Origin: Gymnothorax reevesii
Taxonomy: Eukaryota; Chordata; Actinopteri; Anguilliformes; Muraenidae
Length of the DNA stretch: 64,000 nt
Reading direction: 5' to 3'
Assembly (NCBI GenBank): GCA_029721435.1
Contig: CM056587.1
Location: 14,479,667-14,543,666 of the forward strand
The notes beneath the pieces are model-generated. The model did no database searches, was not told the origin of the DNA, and saw nothing but the letters and a program-made list of their open reading frames with translations. Positions 24,870 through 37,321 of the stretch are shown piece by piece. The stretch's first letter is position 1; the number at the start of each line of letters is the position of its first letter. The translations under genes were made by a program, and so were the position numbers.

Positions 24870-27026
24870 TCATTAATATTATTACTTTTAAAAACTGGAC
24901 ATAAATACATAAATATAAAGCAGCCAAATAATAAAAAAATGAAACCAAAATACTACAAAAATCCAGTAGGCCTATAAAAAATTGTGGGGGGAAAAAGCAA
25001 AATTAGGAATCGGAGAATTAAGACCTGAAGCCAAAAGTAATTTATAAGTAACTTATGAGCAATCTTCAATGAAAGCACAGAAATCATTCTCCTTCAGGCG
25101 TTTGGAACGGAACAGGCGCGTTTCTTCAAGAACAGCTTTGGTTTAGATTTAAGCCGAGATTTCCTGTTAAGCACGGAGTAGGCTATCAGACTTTCTGCTG
25201 TTATCCTCTGATACAGCGACATCTTCTGGCTATTTTTGCTGTTCTTTTTCTTATGACAGGCGCGTTCCACACATTAAAGAACGCTCAATAAATTAGTGAC
25301 GTGTATGCGAAAACAGTAGGTTCAAAATTTAAACAGCCGTAGGGCTGTCGATTTGAATATCCTGTGCTTATGAAACGGTTCGGCATTTGTTCGTGTGTCA
25401 TGTGGGCATGTTGCCCATAGGCTGATGCATAAAATGATCAGGGTTATACCTGAGGCATCTGAAGGATGAAATACTGTACGCAAATGAATACAATACCACG
25501 CAGTGCCCTTGACCTAACAATTAACTACCAGGTTGCCTACGCTTTTGGTCACTTAGATATGTCCACTTGTCAGTGACGAAGTGAATGTGATTTGGAATGA
25601 GGAGGGAGGAGCCCCAATGTGTATGTTTCTAACTTTCCTGATTTTTCCGTTTTTGATGATACGGTGTTGATTGTTTTGTGTTGTTGAAATATGTAGGCCT
25701 ATCATGTAGGCTATATGCCTAAATGTTCGTTGACTTCCTTTCTTTGTTCACGAGGACCTCCTTGAAAATGCGATGGTGCATCTCAAGGGGTTTATCCTTT
25801 AGATAAATTTTTAAAAAAGATAATAGTGCCTGGCACATAATAAATAAATCATGGCGCACAGAACCATGAAAGACAGTTATTTGCATTGAGTAGCCTACCT
25901 ATTTGTGGTATGAGCTGCGCAAAGTTGGAAAAACGCGCCTACAGCAATAAAATGTAACTTTTATCATCAAAAGTGAAAGTTCAAGATTGACACTATGAAA
26001 GTTATACGTCACATTTTTGTTCCATCTATGAAAGCTAACTGAATTCACTATAAGCCTTTTACCCCTGGCCAAAGACTTGTGCTGAGTAGTGCAATCAGGT
26101 TGTTGGAGCAAAAAAAAAAACAGGACGGTAGCATACTGATTAATTTATTTTCTCTGAACCATACTCCCTATGATGTTCCACTACTGTTTTCAGAAAACAA
26201 ACAAATAAATAAATAAATAATACCAGTGCGGTTAATGCCGGCGGGGTAACATCGCACACCAGACAACTTTGCTGGTCGCTAAACACATCCTCAGATTTGA
26301 TATTGGTAAAAATGGCAAAAACAGATTATTATATGCTTAGCTACACATCAAACATTTAACTGAAAATTATTTCGCCAATCGGAAGTAGATTAGGCCTATA
26401 CAAATTAACAAAAATAAATACATAAAAAATCCCTGTAGCCCACGTTATTTGGAAGCTTCGTTTCTCAATGAACTGGTAGGGTGAGGAACACGTAATACTT
26501 TAAGGGAATCAACTACTGTGTGCCCCTCTGAAATTTGTATTTATTATTATGATAATTAATCCATCAAAAATAGCTCAAATAAATAGGCCCACATCTGGAT
26601 TGGTAAACCTTTCGCTGGGCGACTGGGCCATAGGCTTACAGCTAGAGCGCATTTTCATTTGTTTATTTGGTTGTTTGTTGACACTTGTTCTGGTATAAAA
26701 AAAGAAAGAAAGAAGAAAATCGCCAGCAATTAACGGTTGGCTACATTACAACCCTGCAGTGAGATGAACTCAAATGTTTTGTGGAAACTGATTATCTCAA
26801 AAATATTGAGTATGCTAACTTACTGATCTTGTGTTCACGGCGCTTAAACGTGTAAAAAATAACTTCACCTTATTTTCTTTAAGTTCCTTCCACACGATGC
26901 AATTAAGTTGGCCTACACAATTTTTTTGAGGTCATTTTTTGAGGTTATCGGTTTCGAAAAAACATTTGAGTTCACCACACTGTCAGGGTTTACAGTGAAT
27001 TGAGGCGGTGTCAGGAAAAATATTAA
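22000..27026. other. neurod1 upstream region, mostly unique, candidate enhancers
   Basis: No exon and few transposon signatures in 5 kb, in contrast to the rest of the window. Segments of even, non-repetitive composition occur at 22350-22500, 23220-23420 and 24420-24610. The last carries an octamer ATGCAAAT and several TAAT homeodomain cores. An (AAT)n run is at 24834-24869. This is where shared or neurod1-specific enhancers would be expected. Confidence 0.4.
24834..24869. repeat. (AAT)n microsatellite
   Basis: About twelve AAT units; the long minus-strand frame crossing it is an artefact. Confidence 0.9.
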
Positions 27027-27239
27027 TTAACCCCTTGTGTTCTGTTCGGGTCAAATTGACTTGTGTCAAGTTTTTACGAAAAGAAAAATGATGCAAGGAT
27101 ACATTTTTTCACCTAAAATTCTTTGTCTTTAGCTCATTTTCTTTGAAGAACGTATAAAAGAAAAAAATCGTTGACTTTATATGCTACGATGCCCCCACAC
27201 ATTTATATCCTTCATATGATGTTCAGGTCACACACTCCA

Positions 27240-27295
27240 GACACACACTGAGACAGACACAGAGAGAGAGCACACACACACACACAAACACACAC

Positions 27296-27334
<39 letters not shown>

Positions 27335-27347
27335 TCTCTCACTCTCA

Positions 27348-27388
<41 letters not shown>
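27240..27388. repeat. (CA)n/(CT)n compound microsatellite
   Basis: Runs of CT (27301-27330) and CA (27350-27386) with shorter CA/GA tracts, within the piggyBac element. The short minus-strand frames across it are spurious. Confidence 0.9.
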
Positions 27389-27391
<3 letters not shown>

Positions 27392-27837
27392 TACATACAG
27401 GGGCTCCAAAAATCTAGCAGGTCTTGATGCCCGATCATCAAACCTGATGACCACTACAATGTGAAAGATTCTTATGTGAGCAGCTGAGCAGGGAGGCTCT
27501 CTCATTGGGGATGAGAGATAGTCTGACCTCTGGCTCACACTCATCCCAGCCACTGATCCCTCCATCCCTTTGCACACATAGGTAGAGAGAGAGAGAGAGA
27601 CGTACACACTCACACAATCCCAACACCGTGAGGCTGTCTGCACCTATTTTCCTGCTCTCTTTACCTTCTGTACCATGGGAACCTACACAATATGACATCA
27701 TTTAAAATTTTCTCACACTGTACCGCTCATTCCTGCACGTTGGAGGAGGGGCGAATCAGATATTTAATGCATAATTATTTATACCTGGAAGCCAGAGGGA
27801 GGAGCCCTTGAAAAAAAAAAACTAGGGGACATTGGTG

Positions 27838-28230
27838 GTGCTGGACATGACGCAGGGCCTCAGTGGCCACAACATCCCCTTAGATAATTTCTTTACCTCC
27901 TACAACCTGGGACAGGAACTTTGCAAAAGAATGCTGGCAATGATTGGAACAATTTGAAAAAACAAGCCAGAGCCGCCACCTCAGCTTCTAACAGTAAAGA
28001 ACAGGCCAGTCCACTCCTCCAGCTATCTGTTTAGGGCCAACACTGCCCTGGTATCCTACATACCCAAAAAGGGCAAAAATGTGGTGCTCGTGAGCTCTCT
28101 ACATCGGGATGGAAGGATCAGTGACCAGGTGGGCCGTAAACCAGGGGTTGTACAACTAGACAACAGTTGGCCTCGTACAGCTGTCAAAGAAGAACTTTAC
28201 GATGGCCACTCGTGATCTTTAACAATATTC
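27838..28230 (+). pseudogene. piggyBac transposase pseudogene (PGBD4-like fragment)
   Basis: Frames give LDMTQGLSGHNIPLDNFFTS then YNLGQELCKRMLAMIGT, KNKPEPP, and, after a shift, ALVSYIPKKGKNVVLVSSLH. These match the RNase H-like DDE domain of piggyBac/PGBD4 transposases (GxxxxxDNFFTS, VSYxPKKxKxVxLxSxxH). Stops and shifts disrupt it, and the N-terminal and cysteine-rich C-terminal regions are absent or unreadable. Confidence 0.8.
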
Positions 28231-28859
28231 TGAATGTGTCAGCCTATAATGCATTTGTAATCTGGATGGTAATCAACCCAGACTGGAACCAAAGGAAGCT
28301 CCAAAGATGATGGCTTTTTCCAGAGGAGCTCGGCAAGGCACTGGTGACACCGCACATACTGAAGAGACAATATCAGTTCAAATAAAAAAATAATAGAAAT
28401 TAAGTGAAACAATGTTTCATTTCATTTTTTTCATAGATAAGCATTATTTCTGCCACCTTCAGTTATGCCACTCTTTATTATAGTGGATTTTTTAGGTGAA
28501 TAATAAATACACTATCATAAAAACGCCTGATACGTCCATTGTTAAATGTGAAAAATCAGAGATTAATAGAAAATATTCATTATATATGTTATCTATATTT
28601 TTTCGGAATTGAGATAAAGACAATACATGTTAAGTATTTTTGAAAACATTTTTATTCTGTATTGCTTTTAAAATCCCCAAAAAAATGTCCCGGGTCAGAT
28701 TGACCCGAACAGTGCATGAGGTACGTAAAAGTGAACCCAACACAAGGGTTAAGAAAGCAAATAAAACGATCATTTGCCTTGACCTGTATTTAGCCCAAGA
28801 GCAATTTGAGTTATCAACCTCTAGGCCTATAAATAGAAAAGCTTGTTTCAGTTCGTACG

Positions 28860-28980
28860 ATTCAACTTCATATTCCAGGCGGAAGCGGAAGAGCGGCTTT
28901 TTTTAAAGTTTGTGTTGATCGTAATATCTGGCCGGGTTACTGATGTTCTCCAGCGCTACCGTACGGACAGCTTTATGACG
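28860..28980 (+). promoter_or_regulatory. itprid2: Candidate itprid2 promoter and non-coding exon 1
   Basis: A CpG-richer patch with tandem ETS-type GGAAG sites (GGCGGAAGCGGAAGAGCGGC near 28878) precedes a strong donor, TATGACG|GTAAGATA, at 28980/28981. It is on the correct strand and lies upstream of the first coding exon, whose 5' edge is a splice acceptor and so needs an upstream exon. The start site is unknown. The assignment is by position and signals only. Confidence 0.35.
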
Positions 28981-30259
28981 GTAAGATAATTTAATTCGGT
29001 AACAGCAATTAGGCTTCATGTGTGTCGCGTCCTTTAGAACTGCGCCCACATGGACGAGCCAGATTCAGCAACACAGAAAGCTGCTACACCTGGCACAGGT
29101 GTAAATCATACTCCCGTGCGCGATGATACTCCTATTGCCGCGTGTTTGGTGAAGCTGCTAGTCTTTCTCTTCAGTTTGCTATTACGCTGCTGAATAATCG
29201 TGAATGAGTTTTACTAGGAAGCGATTCTCCTGATGTTGTGATGAAAATCGATATGAAAATCAGCTCTTAACAATCGATCAGTCCTGTCCAGAGTGGCTTA
29301 ATCATTTTAAATCTCTGCAATTGAAAACTAATCCAAGTATGCTGATGGTTAATTGTGCTTCTCTTCCTCTGTGTGTGTGTGTGTGTGTGTGTGTAGGTAT
29401 GTGCGTGTGTGTGTGTGCGTGCATGCAAGCATGCGTGTGTCAGAGTACATTTGTATGTGTGTAATGTGTGTAAATGCATATGTGAGAGAGTGTGTGTGTG
29501 TGTGTGTGTGCGTCTGTGTGTGTTCCTTTATTTCACTTTTATATTGACTTGGTTAATTTTTGTCCCACGTCACGCCTCTCCCATGCATCTCTTCAGGACA
29601 GTGAATAGTGCAGGTGTGTTTCCTTGTGCAAGTGTGACAGAATTAATCAGAAATGTTGGCCATGAAATGTGGTCCAGCCTGCTCTAGATTGAAATATCTT
29701 CTAAAACAATACACAATCAGCTTCTTAGCATTGGAAGCTCCTTTGGAATGCAGTCTCACCTCCTGAACAACGACGTGCATGACTTAGTTCTCTGATTTCA
29801 GTGGTTTCCTGGTTTACGACTAGTTTTTCACTGGAAATTTATCATCCTCCTTTCATTCAATTGATCAATCATGGATCTTCACATAAATTCTTAGTTTGTA
29901 GTCGACATCTACGGAGCTACAGAAGCCTTTATTTTTTTTCTCAACCACATCAAAGCAGAGGTTTGATTACGACAATCTGACAGACACAGAGTGGTTAATA
30001 AAAATCACTTTTTTTAAAGATATTAAATGAGCGAATAACATGGAGATATTTTAGGAATGATAGACATGATGTTGTAGAGTATTAATTTAATAAAAACCCA
30101 GTTTCACCAAAATATTGAATTTCAACCTATTTTCATTCTTTCCTGGAAAAGTGCCAGCGCGACATCCAACGGGTTTTCCCAGATTCTATCACCAATGGGG
30201 GGAAAAGCATTTACGGTACTTTTTAATGGCTCACAGGCTGCGGTGCAAAAAGAAGGTAT

Positions 30260-30396
30260 GCAGTGTATGGCGCTGGGGGGCGCTGCTGTTGTCGTACTCA
30301 ATAGTGCATTTAAGTCCTATCAGTTAACGGTTATTAATCGGTTAACACGCGTCGGTTATCCGTCTGAAAAAAAAAATCAAAATGTGCATCCCTAAA
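30260..30396 (-). mobile_element. hAT-like element terminus
   Basis: Read on the minus strand, it begins TTAGGGATGCACATTTTG and continues through GGTTAACCGATTAATAACCG-like blocks. TAGGGATGCAC is a common hAT terminal sequence in fish. The other end was not found. Confidence 0.45.
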
Positions 30397-30442
30397 TGTA
30401 ATAATAATTAATTTATTAATTTACCAACTTTTCAACTTAAGT

Positions 30443-30546
30443 CTACGATGCAATAATTACCAGTGTTTTGACACATCTTCAGGGCATTTATGAATGAGTC
30501 AATGCCCTGAAGATGTGTCAAAACACTGGTAATTATCGCATCGTGG
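30443..30546. repeat. Long hairpin, 46-bp arms, 12-nt loop
   Basis: The left arm (30443-30488, starting CTACGATGCAATAATTACCA) is almost the exact reverse complement of the right arm (30501-30546). The loop is TATGAATGAGTC. There is no internal coding or transposase sequence. It could be a minimal foldback MITE or give a small-RNA-type hairpin if transcribed. Confidence 0.9.
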
Positions 30547-31309
30547 CTCCGACTGTGCGACTGTCCTTCTTCACATCTAATTAGTAAAAAAAAATTTAAT
30601 TTGCTCTCATACAAAGACTAATTGGTAGAATGTCTGGCAAATTTGCTTTTAGCTGGTATTCTTGTTCTTTTTTTCTCAAAGTTAGCAAGTATTTTATTGT
30701 CCACATTAATGACAACATTAAAAGTCAATATTTCTTTTGAAGATTCTGCCTTCATGTGACTCATGAAATCACACATATTTGTTAGGCTTAGTTGCACCAT
30801 TTTATGCCAATGATCCCCATTTTAAATGTATTTTTTTAACGCTGAAAACATTTTTGAATGAATAACTTTCCATCTTAAAATAAATTCTACTGCTGTAAAT
30901 AAAAAGGAAGCTAAAACAGGAAATGGAATTCTGTGAAAGTTTTTGATCAATTATTTGGATTATTTCCATCATTGCAATATCACGTGTACAAACCCCAATT
31001 CCAATGAATCGCCAAGGCTGTGGCGATAGGATTTCAAGATGGCTGCAGTGGCAGCCATATTGTTTGACCGATCGCGGTCAAAATCAATAGGGTCCATCTC
31101 TGATGTAATTGCAACGCACCCACAAACTTTCAGAGATATCCGTTCATTACTTTTTGACTTATCTTGTTCACTAACAAACAGACAAACAAATGAAAGATCA
31201 TTCATAGAATGACAGCTTGCTGGAATCATGCACAGATCTCTGAAACAGAATGAACGGAATGGAGTTAGTTTCAAGTCTCTAGCTGTAAAAATAGTGAAGC
31301 TATGAACCA

Positions 31310-31955
31310 AAATGTGTTTTTGACCTTTCTGGTGAGCTTGATATTGACCTTTGACCTTTGGCCTCCAAAAGAGACCAGTCTCTAGGCAGAAGGCTAGTCA
31401 TTGTTGTCACCAAGTTTGATGAAGATAATGTGAAAATTGTGGCCTGTAGAGTGCACACAAACAGACAGACAGAGACAGACAAAATAATAAACCAGAGTAG
31501 AGCGCTGCTCAGGTGACCTTGGCCTTTGACCTAGATTGACCAAAATAGTACAGAGCTTAGGTCAGGTAACATAGGCCTTGAGTTCATCAACAAATTATGC
31601 ACTTGATTTGAAGTGTGTACACCGATTTGAAGCGAAGCTATGGCCACTTATGTGTTTTTGACATTTTGTGTGACCTTGAACTTTGATGCAGATTCACCAA
31701 AATAGTGCAGTTCCTAGGTCAAGAAACATAGATCTTTTGTTGATGAATAATATGCACTTGGTTTGAAGTCTCTATGACGATTAGGACCGAAGATATGGCT
31801 TCTAAGGTGAATTTGACCTTTTGTGTGACCTTGACCTTTCACCTAGATTCCTAGGTCATGTAAGAGAAACCTTTCATTTATGAACAATATGCACTTGGTT
31901 TAAAGTCTCTATGACAATTAGAACCGAAGATATGGCTTCTTATGTGTTTTTCCCC
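31310..31955. repeat. Tandem repeat (about 155 bp) rich in AGGTCA half-sites
   Basis: Units starting near 31511, 31669 and 31823 share GTGACCTTGACCTTT, 'AGATTCACCAAAATAG', 'CCTAGGTCA', 'ATGCACTTG' and 'GAAGATATGGCTTCT'. A related portion lies at 31318-31370. Each unit carries two to four TGACCT/AGGTCA words, some spaced as DR1 (TGACCTTTGACCT). Confidence 0.75.
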
Positions 31956-32943
31956 TAATGAGATGTGGGCCTCAAGAATTTATCATCACTTTTCTCTCTA
32001 AACAACAGCCTTTGTCCAGATTTGAATGTATTCTGTATTTAATGGAATAATGATTATGAAAATGAGAACATTAACCTAATGAAGGCCTAGTATGTGGCAT
32101 TATGGACTCAATTTGGGCCATATAGGCAGACCGCAAAAAAAGTTGACATTTGGGATATGACACCTTCTTTCGGATGTTGAAATGATGCCAGGTGTTTGGT
32201 GGGATAGAAAAATCATGGTTGAATTCAGCAAAGAAAACTTTTTGATTTTTGAAATGCCTTTATGTAATTACAGAGGAGGTCCAGTTTGCAACACATCACA
32301 AATCTGCCTAAATTAGCCTGCTGTAAGTTAATTAGAAGTGGTCTATTTGTACATCATTACTGGTAAGCCCATTTGTCTGCCACCAAAAACCATGACATTA
32401 GGAATGATCAGATTTGGTCTGTGTACCATTTAACCCCTTTGCTCAGATATAGATGCTGGTGTCTGTAAATTCCTACAGATTTAATTCCTAAATAATTCTG
32501 TAATTGAATTTCCAAATGTTTTGCCTCAATGGAATAATTTTTTTGTGTCTCTCTGACACAAATACTGAGTTATAAAGCCTAAATAGGCTCATGCATAACA
32601 GGAAAAAATTGTCATTATTTGTATTCTGTGCAAAGGGGTTAACTGAATGAAAACAAACTGCTCGTTTGTGGCAGGACACATTCATAAATTGAGGAATCAG
32701 TGAACACATTTATGGCTACACATCATTAACCAAGGGAAGGGACTTGCAAATCTGCAAGTTTTTTCAACCTTTCCAGAATATTTTGTGTGGAGACCATAGG
32801 AGAACACCTTAGTCCCTAGTATTTGATAATACAGTGTTAAAAAAAAACAATATGGAGAACTCGGGCCCACCGAACCTAGTAGCACGCACAACTCAATCTC
32901 TTATGATTTCAGGTGCAAGGTAAAAAAAACAGCAATTCTAAAT

Positions 32944-33125
32944 AAGATGACCAACACTCACAAGAGGGTCCAATTGAAGGATAATTTAATAATATATGGA
33001 TGTTTCAACTCAGTGGTCTTTTTATTATTTATTTATTTATCGTAGTCAAAACATCTGTATGTTGCTTCTATGTACTTTATTAAATTATCCTTCAATTGGA
33101 CCCTCTTGTGAGTGCTGGTCATCTT
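32944..33125. repeat. Inverted repeat, 49-bp arms
   Basis: Left arm 32944-32993 (AAGATGACCAACACTCACAA...) and right arm 33077-33125 are near-perfect reverse complements around an 83-nt AT-rich spacer. No coding capacity; probably a small non-autonomous element. Confidence 0.85.
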
Positions 33126-33604
33126 CCTTAAAAAAAAAAAAAACAACAATAATATGCAGTGAGCGAGTTGGTCAAGCAGTGTAGTAAGTTAAGTGAAATC
33201 ATTTGGGGAGAGGTAGACCTGTCTGCTGTGATATAATGTTGGGTTATTGAGAGGATTCAGAGGTTGGTTAAAATATGCTTATAAGACAGAACTTGGACTC
33301 ATTGACAATCACACCCAGGGCAGAATGGGTGCTGGATTTGCTTGCTCTTTTGGCAGGTAGTGAATTTACATAAGATGAAAGAAAGAATTTACTTAAGAAG
33401 TAATCTTTCCTCCCAAATTTCCCCCTGATGAAGACACTTTAGTTTTTGCCCAATATTCAGAGCACAGAGGCTTCAACAGGGCTACTGGACCCAATACATG
33501 CGCGCGCGTGTGTGTGTGTGTGCGCGCGCAAAAATGTACTCTCTCAGTGTTGACCTTTCAGTACACTGTGCAGTGATATGACTGTGCGGCTTGTCCCCCT
33601 GCAG

Positions 33605-33790
33605 CCGTAATAGTGTGGGTGGGGGTCAAAATGACGGACGGCAAACCAGGAGTCCACTCAGACTCCTGGAGGGCTGCCAGGATGAATTGGAGGAGGAGGA
33701 GTTCGGCTTCCATACAGGAAGTCAGACATGACGGACAAGCGTTGCTTTGGGAACACAGCGAGGAGAGGGCAGACATCCCCAAAGAGCCTG
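33605..33790 (+). CDS. itprid2: itprid2 first coding exon
   Basis: Acceptor CTTGTCCCCCTGCAG|CC and donor CCTG|GTACAG bound it. The ATG at 33631 has A at -3 and opens MTDGKPGVHSDSWRAARMNW. SDSWRAAR recalls the RSSWQAS block of mammalian KRAP. The mammalian protein starts further upstream, so the upstream 26 nt could be coding if an earlier in-frame exon exists: there is no stop in this frame back to the acceptor. It ends in phase 1. Confidence 0.65.
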
Positions 33791-36700
33791 GTACAGTATT
33801 CTGCTCTTACAAACACATTTTGTCCTACTCTACCATATTTTACTGTTTTACTGAATTCCTCTCAGTTTTACCCTGTCAGAGAGAGGGAAAGGTGTTCAGT
33901 CCAGCACAATATGTTACTATTTCAACCACCATTTCCCCTTGTTTTTCCTTTTTTTACTATATCTTTGCCCATTTTTCTGCACTTTGACCCCATTTTACAC
34001 ATGGGGAGATAGGTGACAGTATAAGATGGAGTTGGGTTAATGTTGAGAATATGAGAGGGAGAAAAAGAAATGGAGAGAATTCTTGTTGACATGTGTGTAA
34101 TATAGACATAACAGGACATTAGCACTTTCTACAGATCTTCAATAAAGTGAACTTGCAGCTTTGGAAATTAAAGCGTCTCTACCCTGAACATGAAATGAGC
34201 CTATGATTTGTCTTTCAGACCACATTGCTTGCAAGATCCCAAGATGGCTCGCAGAACGCAGGTATTCCTGAGCAATTAGTGTCTCCAAAATGTGTGTTAG
34301 AGTCCCTTTACAGTCAATATGGGTATTTTTGCCAGTCAGCTTTAGTGTATACAGAGTTGTTGGAAGACTAGAAGAAAGTCAGTTGTTCATATTCTGTTTG
34401 ATAGTGGTGTACAGTAAAATTTACAGTAGATGAATATGGCTCATGACTTCACACGCAAAAGTGGTTTAGATTATTTTGTTGTTGGCTATTATTTCTTCCT
34501 GTGGTTCGCAGATGGTTCTCACACTATGCATGGGTATATTGGGTGTTTGGCCTCCATCAGGAGGGGGGGCAGTACAGTAGAGAACAGAACTTTATTCTTT
34601 CTACAGGGTCTCTATGGATGAGCAGAACAAAACGCAGACCAAAGGTGAGTGATGAGTCATCTGACTCAAAAGCACCACGTAATCTACTTTCCATCTCAGT
34701 CCACTAAAACACGCAGCCCACTGACCAATACCCTACATACATACATCCCACTGACCAATACCCTACATACATACATCCCACTGACCAAATTGTGATTGGT
34801 AGATTAATTTTGTGAAATCCTGTTGTAATTGGTCAAAGTTTGCAAGTTTATTTTAGTTTAGGAGGTTTATTTTTTCTTATTGTTTTTGATCTAGCACAGA
34901 GCAGCCAAAAGTAACGTGTATCTATTGTTTTTCTGTTTTTTAAGCATCTATAATTATTACATTTAGTGTGATTTATTTATTCATTTTTTACAGCTGAGCT
35001 TTTTCAGAAAAGTACCTGCATTTTTAGTACTTTGGTCTGCTTGTGCCCAGTAAAAAGTATCCAAATCCAGGTTCTGCTGTTGCCCCTGTTCTGCGGGGGA
35101 CTGCAACCCAAGTAACAACAAATACATTTTAGTTCAGTGTTGTGTGATGTGATGACGAGGGCGGCAGTCTCTTCCAAATGCAGTTCTAACTCATCAGTGC
35201 AAATGTTAAACAGTATTGAACCCAGACTGCTGCCCTGTCTCACATAACAACCTGATTGGACCGATAGTTTGTTAACTTGTGTCTTTCCCATCGACACTGA
35301 AATTTGTTACAGTCATCACATTTTATGATATAATTAAAAAAAAAAAAAAAAAAACAGTGAATCTGATTAGTTAAATCATTTCTTATTTTGTCTTTGTACT
35401 TGTTACAACAGAATACAAGGTAAAAGGGATTTGAAAATTACTGCCTACAATTTTTATTTTCATTTTACACATTGTTCCAGTTTATCTGGGAATGAGGTTG
35501 TAATACATGTCAAAGGTGACATGATTACCTATGACAATCATCACCAATCCAGATTACCGACCTCAGCGCTCTTTACCTTCTTGCATTTTCCATGCCGTCC
35601 CTCCTCTTTTAGAACAAACTTGTTAGGCAGCTGGTTTGGCTCATTCAACAAAGGTGCAGCGATGCGGTGTACAAGTGACCACAGCGGCCCAGGTTCGAAT
35701 GGTCAGCAGCCTTTTGAGAGCAGCACATGATTGGCTGTGCGCTGTCTGAGGGATATGGGAGGGGTACAGTTGGTTTGGGTTAGCATTGTTTGTTGCTCAA
35801 GCGCCTTTTGTTGACCAGAAAATAAGCTGCATGTTAGTGCATCCTATTGAGTCAATTTTTTATCCAATTTGAGCTGAAATATGTGCCTTTCCTTTGGTAA
35901 TAACTAATATGGCTGGGCAAGGCATCATCAATGTTCCCTCCGGACTCTCCGGCCCACCGTTTGTCTTATGGCTCAGTTGAGGTTACTATAACTTCCTTTT
36001 AGTCTGAAGGATAGTGAGTACTGTACTCACTACATGGTACTGTAAAGTACTTTTACTTTACTGTAAAAACACAGCACTACTTCTCCAGTAAAAAGAAAAT
36101 ATCAATACTCTGCACATTCATGAAGAAGTCAGGGTCTATACTCCTCGGGAGAAACGTTGACAAGTACAGATCTTGCATGCTCTCTACCTCTCCCTCCCTC
36201 TCTTGCTTGCGCTCTCTCTCTCACTCGCTCTCCCACACACGTACACACTCAGACACACACACACAAGCACTCAGACACATAAGTTCACATGCAAATACAT
36301 ACATGCAGCACTTATTCCTTGGTTAAGACCCTGGCAGTCTGTGAGGCTGTGTAAAGCCCAGGTTATGTCTGTGTTGTGCTGTTCTCTCTCCTGGTAATGT
36401 TAACATGAGCTCTCGTCTCACCGCTGCTGAGAGAGGTAAGGATCTCCAGGGCTTCGGGTCCCCTCAGTGTTTTCCATGGAGCAGTATGCTTTTTCAGTGG
36501 CTGTGTTTCCTAAAGGTTTCCATGCTCTGAGGTCTCTGTGCGCCGTCAGGCAGTATGTATCCGAATGTTAGCATTTTTTCTTGCTGCCAATAATTTCTGC
36601 TTTTATGGTATGTATGTTGAAAATGTGCCTGTCATTTAACATTTGAGCTTTTCAGATGTGTGAATTCTTCTGGAAAGTATTGTGTTACTGCATAAAGATT

Positions 36701-37290
36701 TGATTGAGTGAATTTGAGAGATTGATAATCAATTGATAGTGCATATTTCACGTGTAATAATGGATTATTGCACAAACTTCACATGTGTAGTAATGCATAT
36801 ATATCACATTTTAATAATGAATAAATTTAGCCGTGAAAATGAATATGTGCATTTCGCAGGTGTAATAACAGATGATTGTGTACATTTCACAGGTGTGGTA
36901 AGACATGGATCTTCCTTTGAGGATGACCTCTTGCTGGGAGCTGAAGGTGAGCCCCAGTGTCCCTTAAAATTTTTCACTGTAGATTTTTGGATGCAATGCG
37001 GTTTATTAAGAGACTGGTCCTAAAGGATCTGCCAGTGATGTTATTTAAAATTACATGATACAGTGTGATGTTGTACCTGAAGATGGTACATGCAAGCAAA
37101 GTGATTTCCCAGTGGTTTATTTTTCTTAGTAACCAGTTTAGCACGTGAACTCTAATACAACAAAATAAAAACATGTTTTATTAATTTATTGACTGGATGA
37201 AAGAGACCAACCAGAACATTAGATCATAAAGAGAATAAATGCGCAGACACACACAAACCAATGCAAGGACACTGACACTCACACTCTCGG

Positions 37291-37321
<31 letters not shown>

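Larger units (their letters stand above)
27031..28748 (+). mobile_element. piggyBac-like transposon, dead
   Basis: TTAA target duplications flank the element at 27027-27030 and 28749-28752. Ends are inverted (CCCTTGTGTT), and a second inverted pair, CTGTTCGGGTCAA with TTGACCCGAACAG, lies inside each end. The interior encodes a C-terminal piggyBac transposase fragment and a long CT/CA microsatellite that replaces or interrupts the 5' part of the gene. Length is about 1.7 kb, short for an autonomous copy. Confidence 0.9.
28981..33604 (+). other. itprid2: Putative itprid2 intron 1, repeat-rich
   Basis: No coding exon was recognised. It holds GT microsatellites (29369-29394, 29488-29510), a hAT-like terminus (near 30388, minus-strand TAGGGATGCAC), two perfect or near-perfect foldbacks (30443-30546 and 32944-33125), a Tc1 end stub (about 30986-31010) and an AGGTCA-rich tandem repeat (31310-31955). 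Confidence 0.5.
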
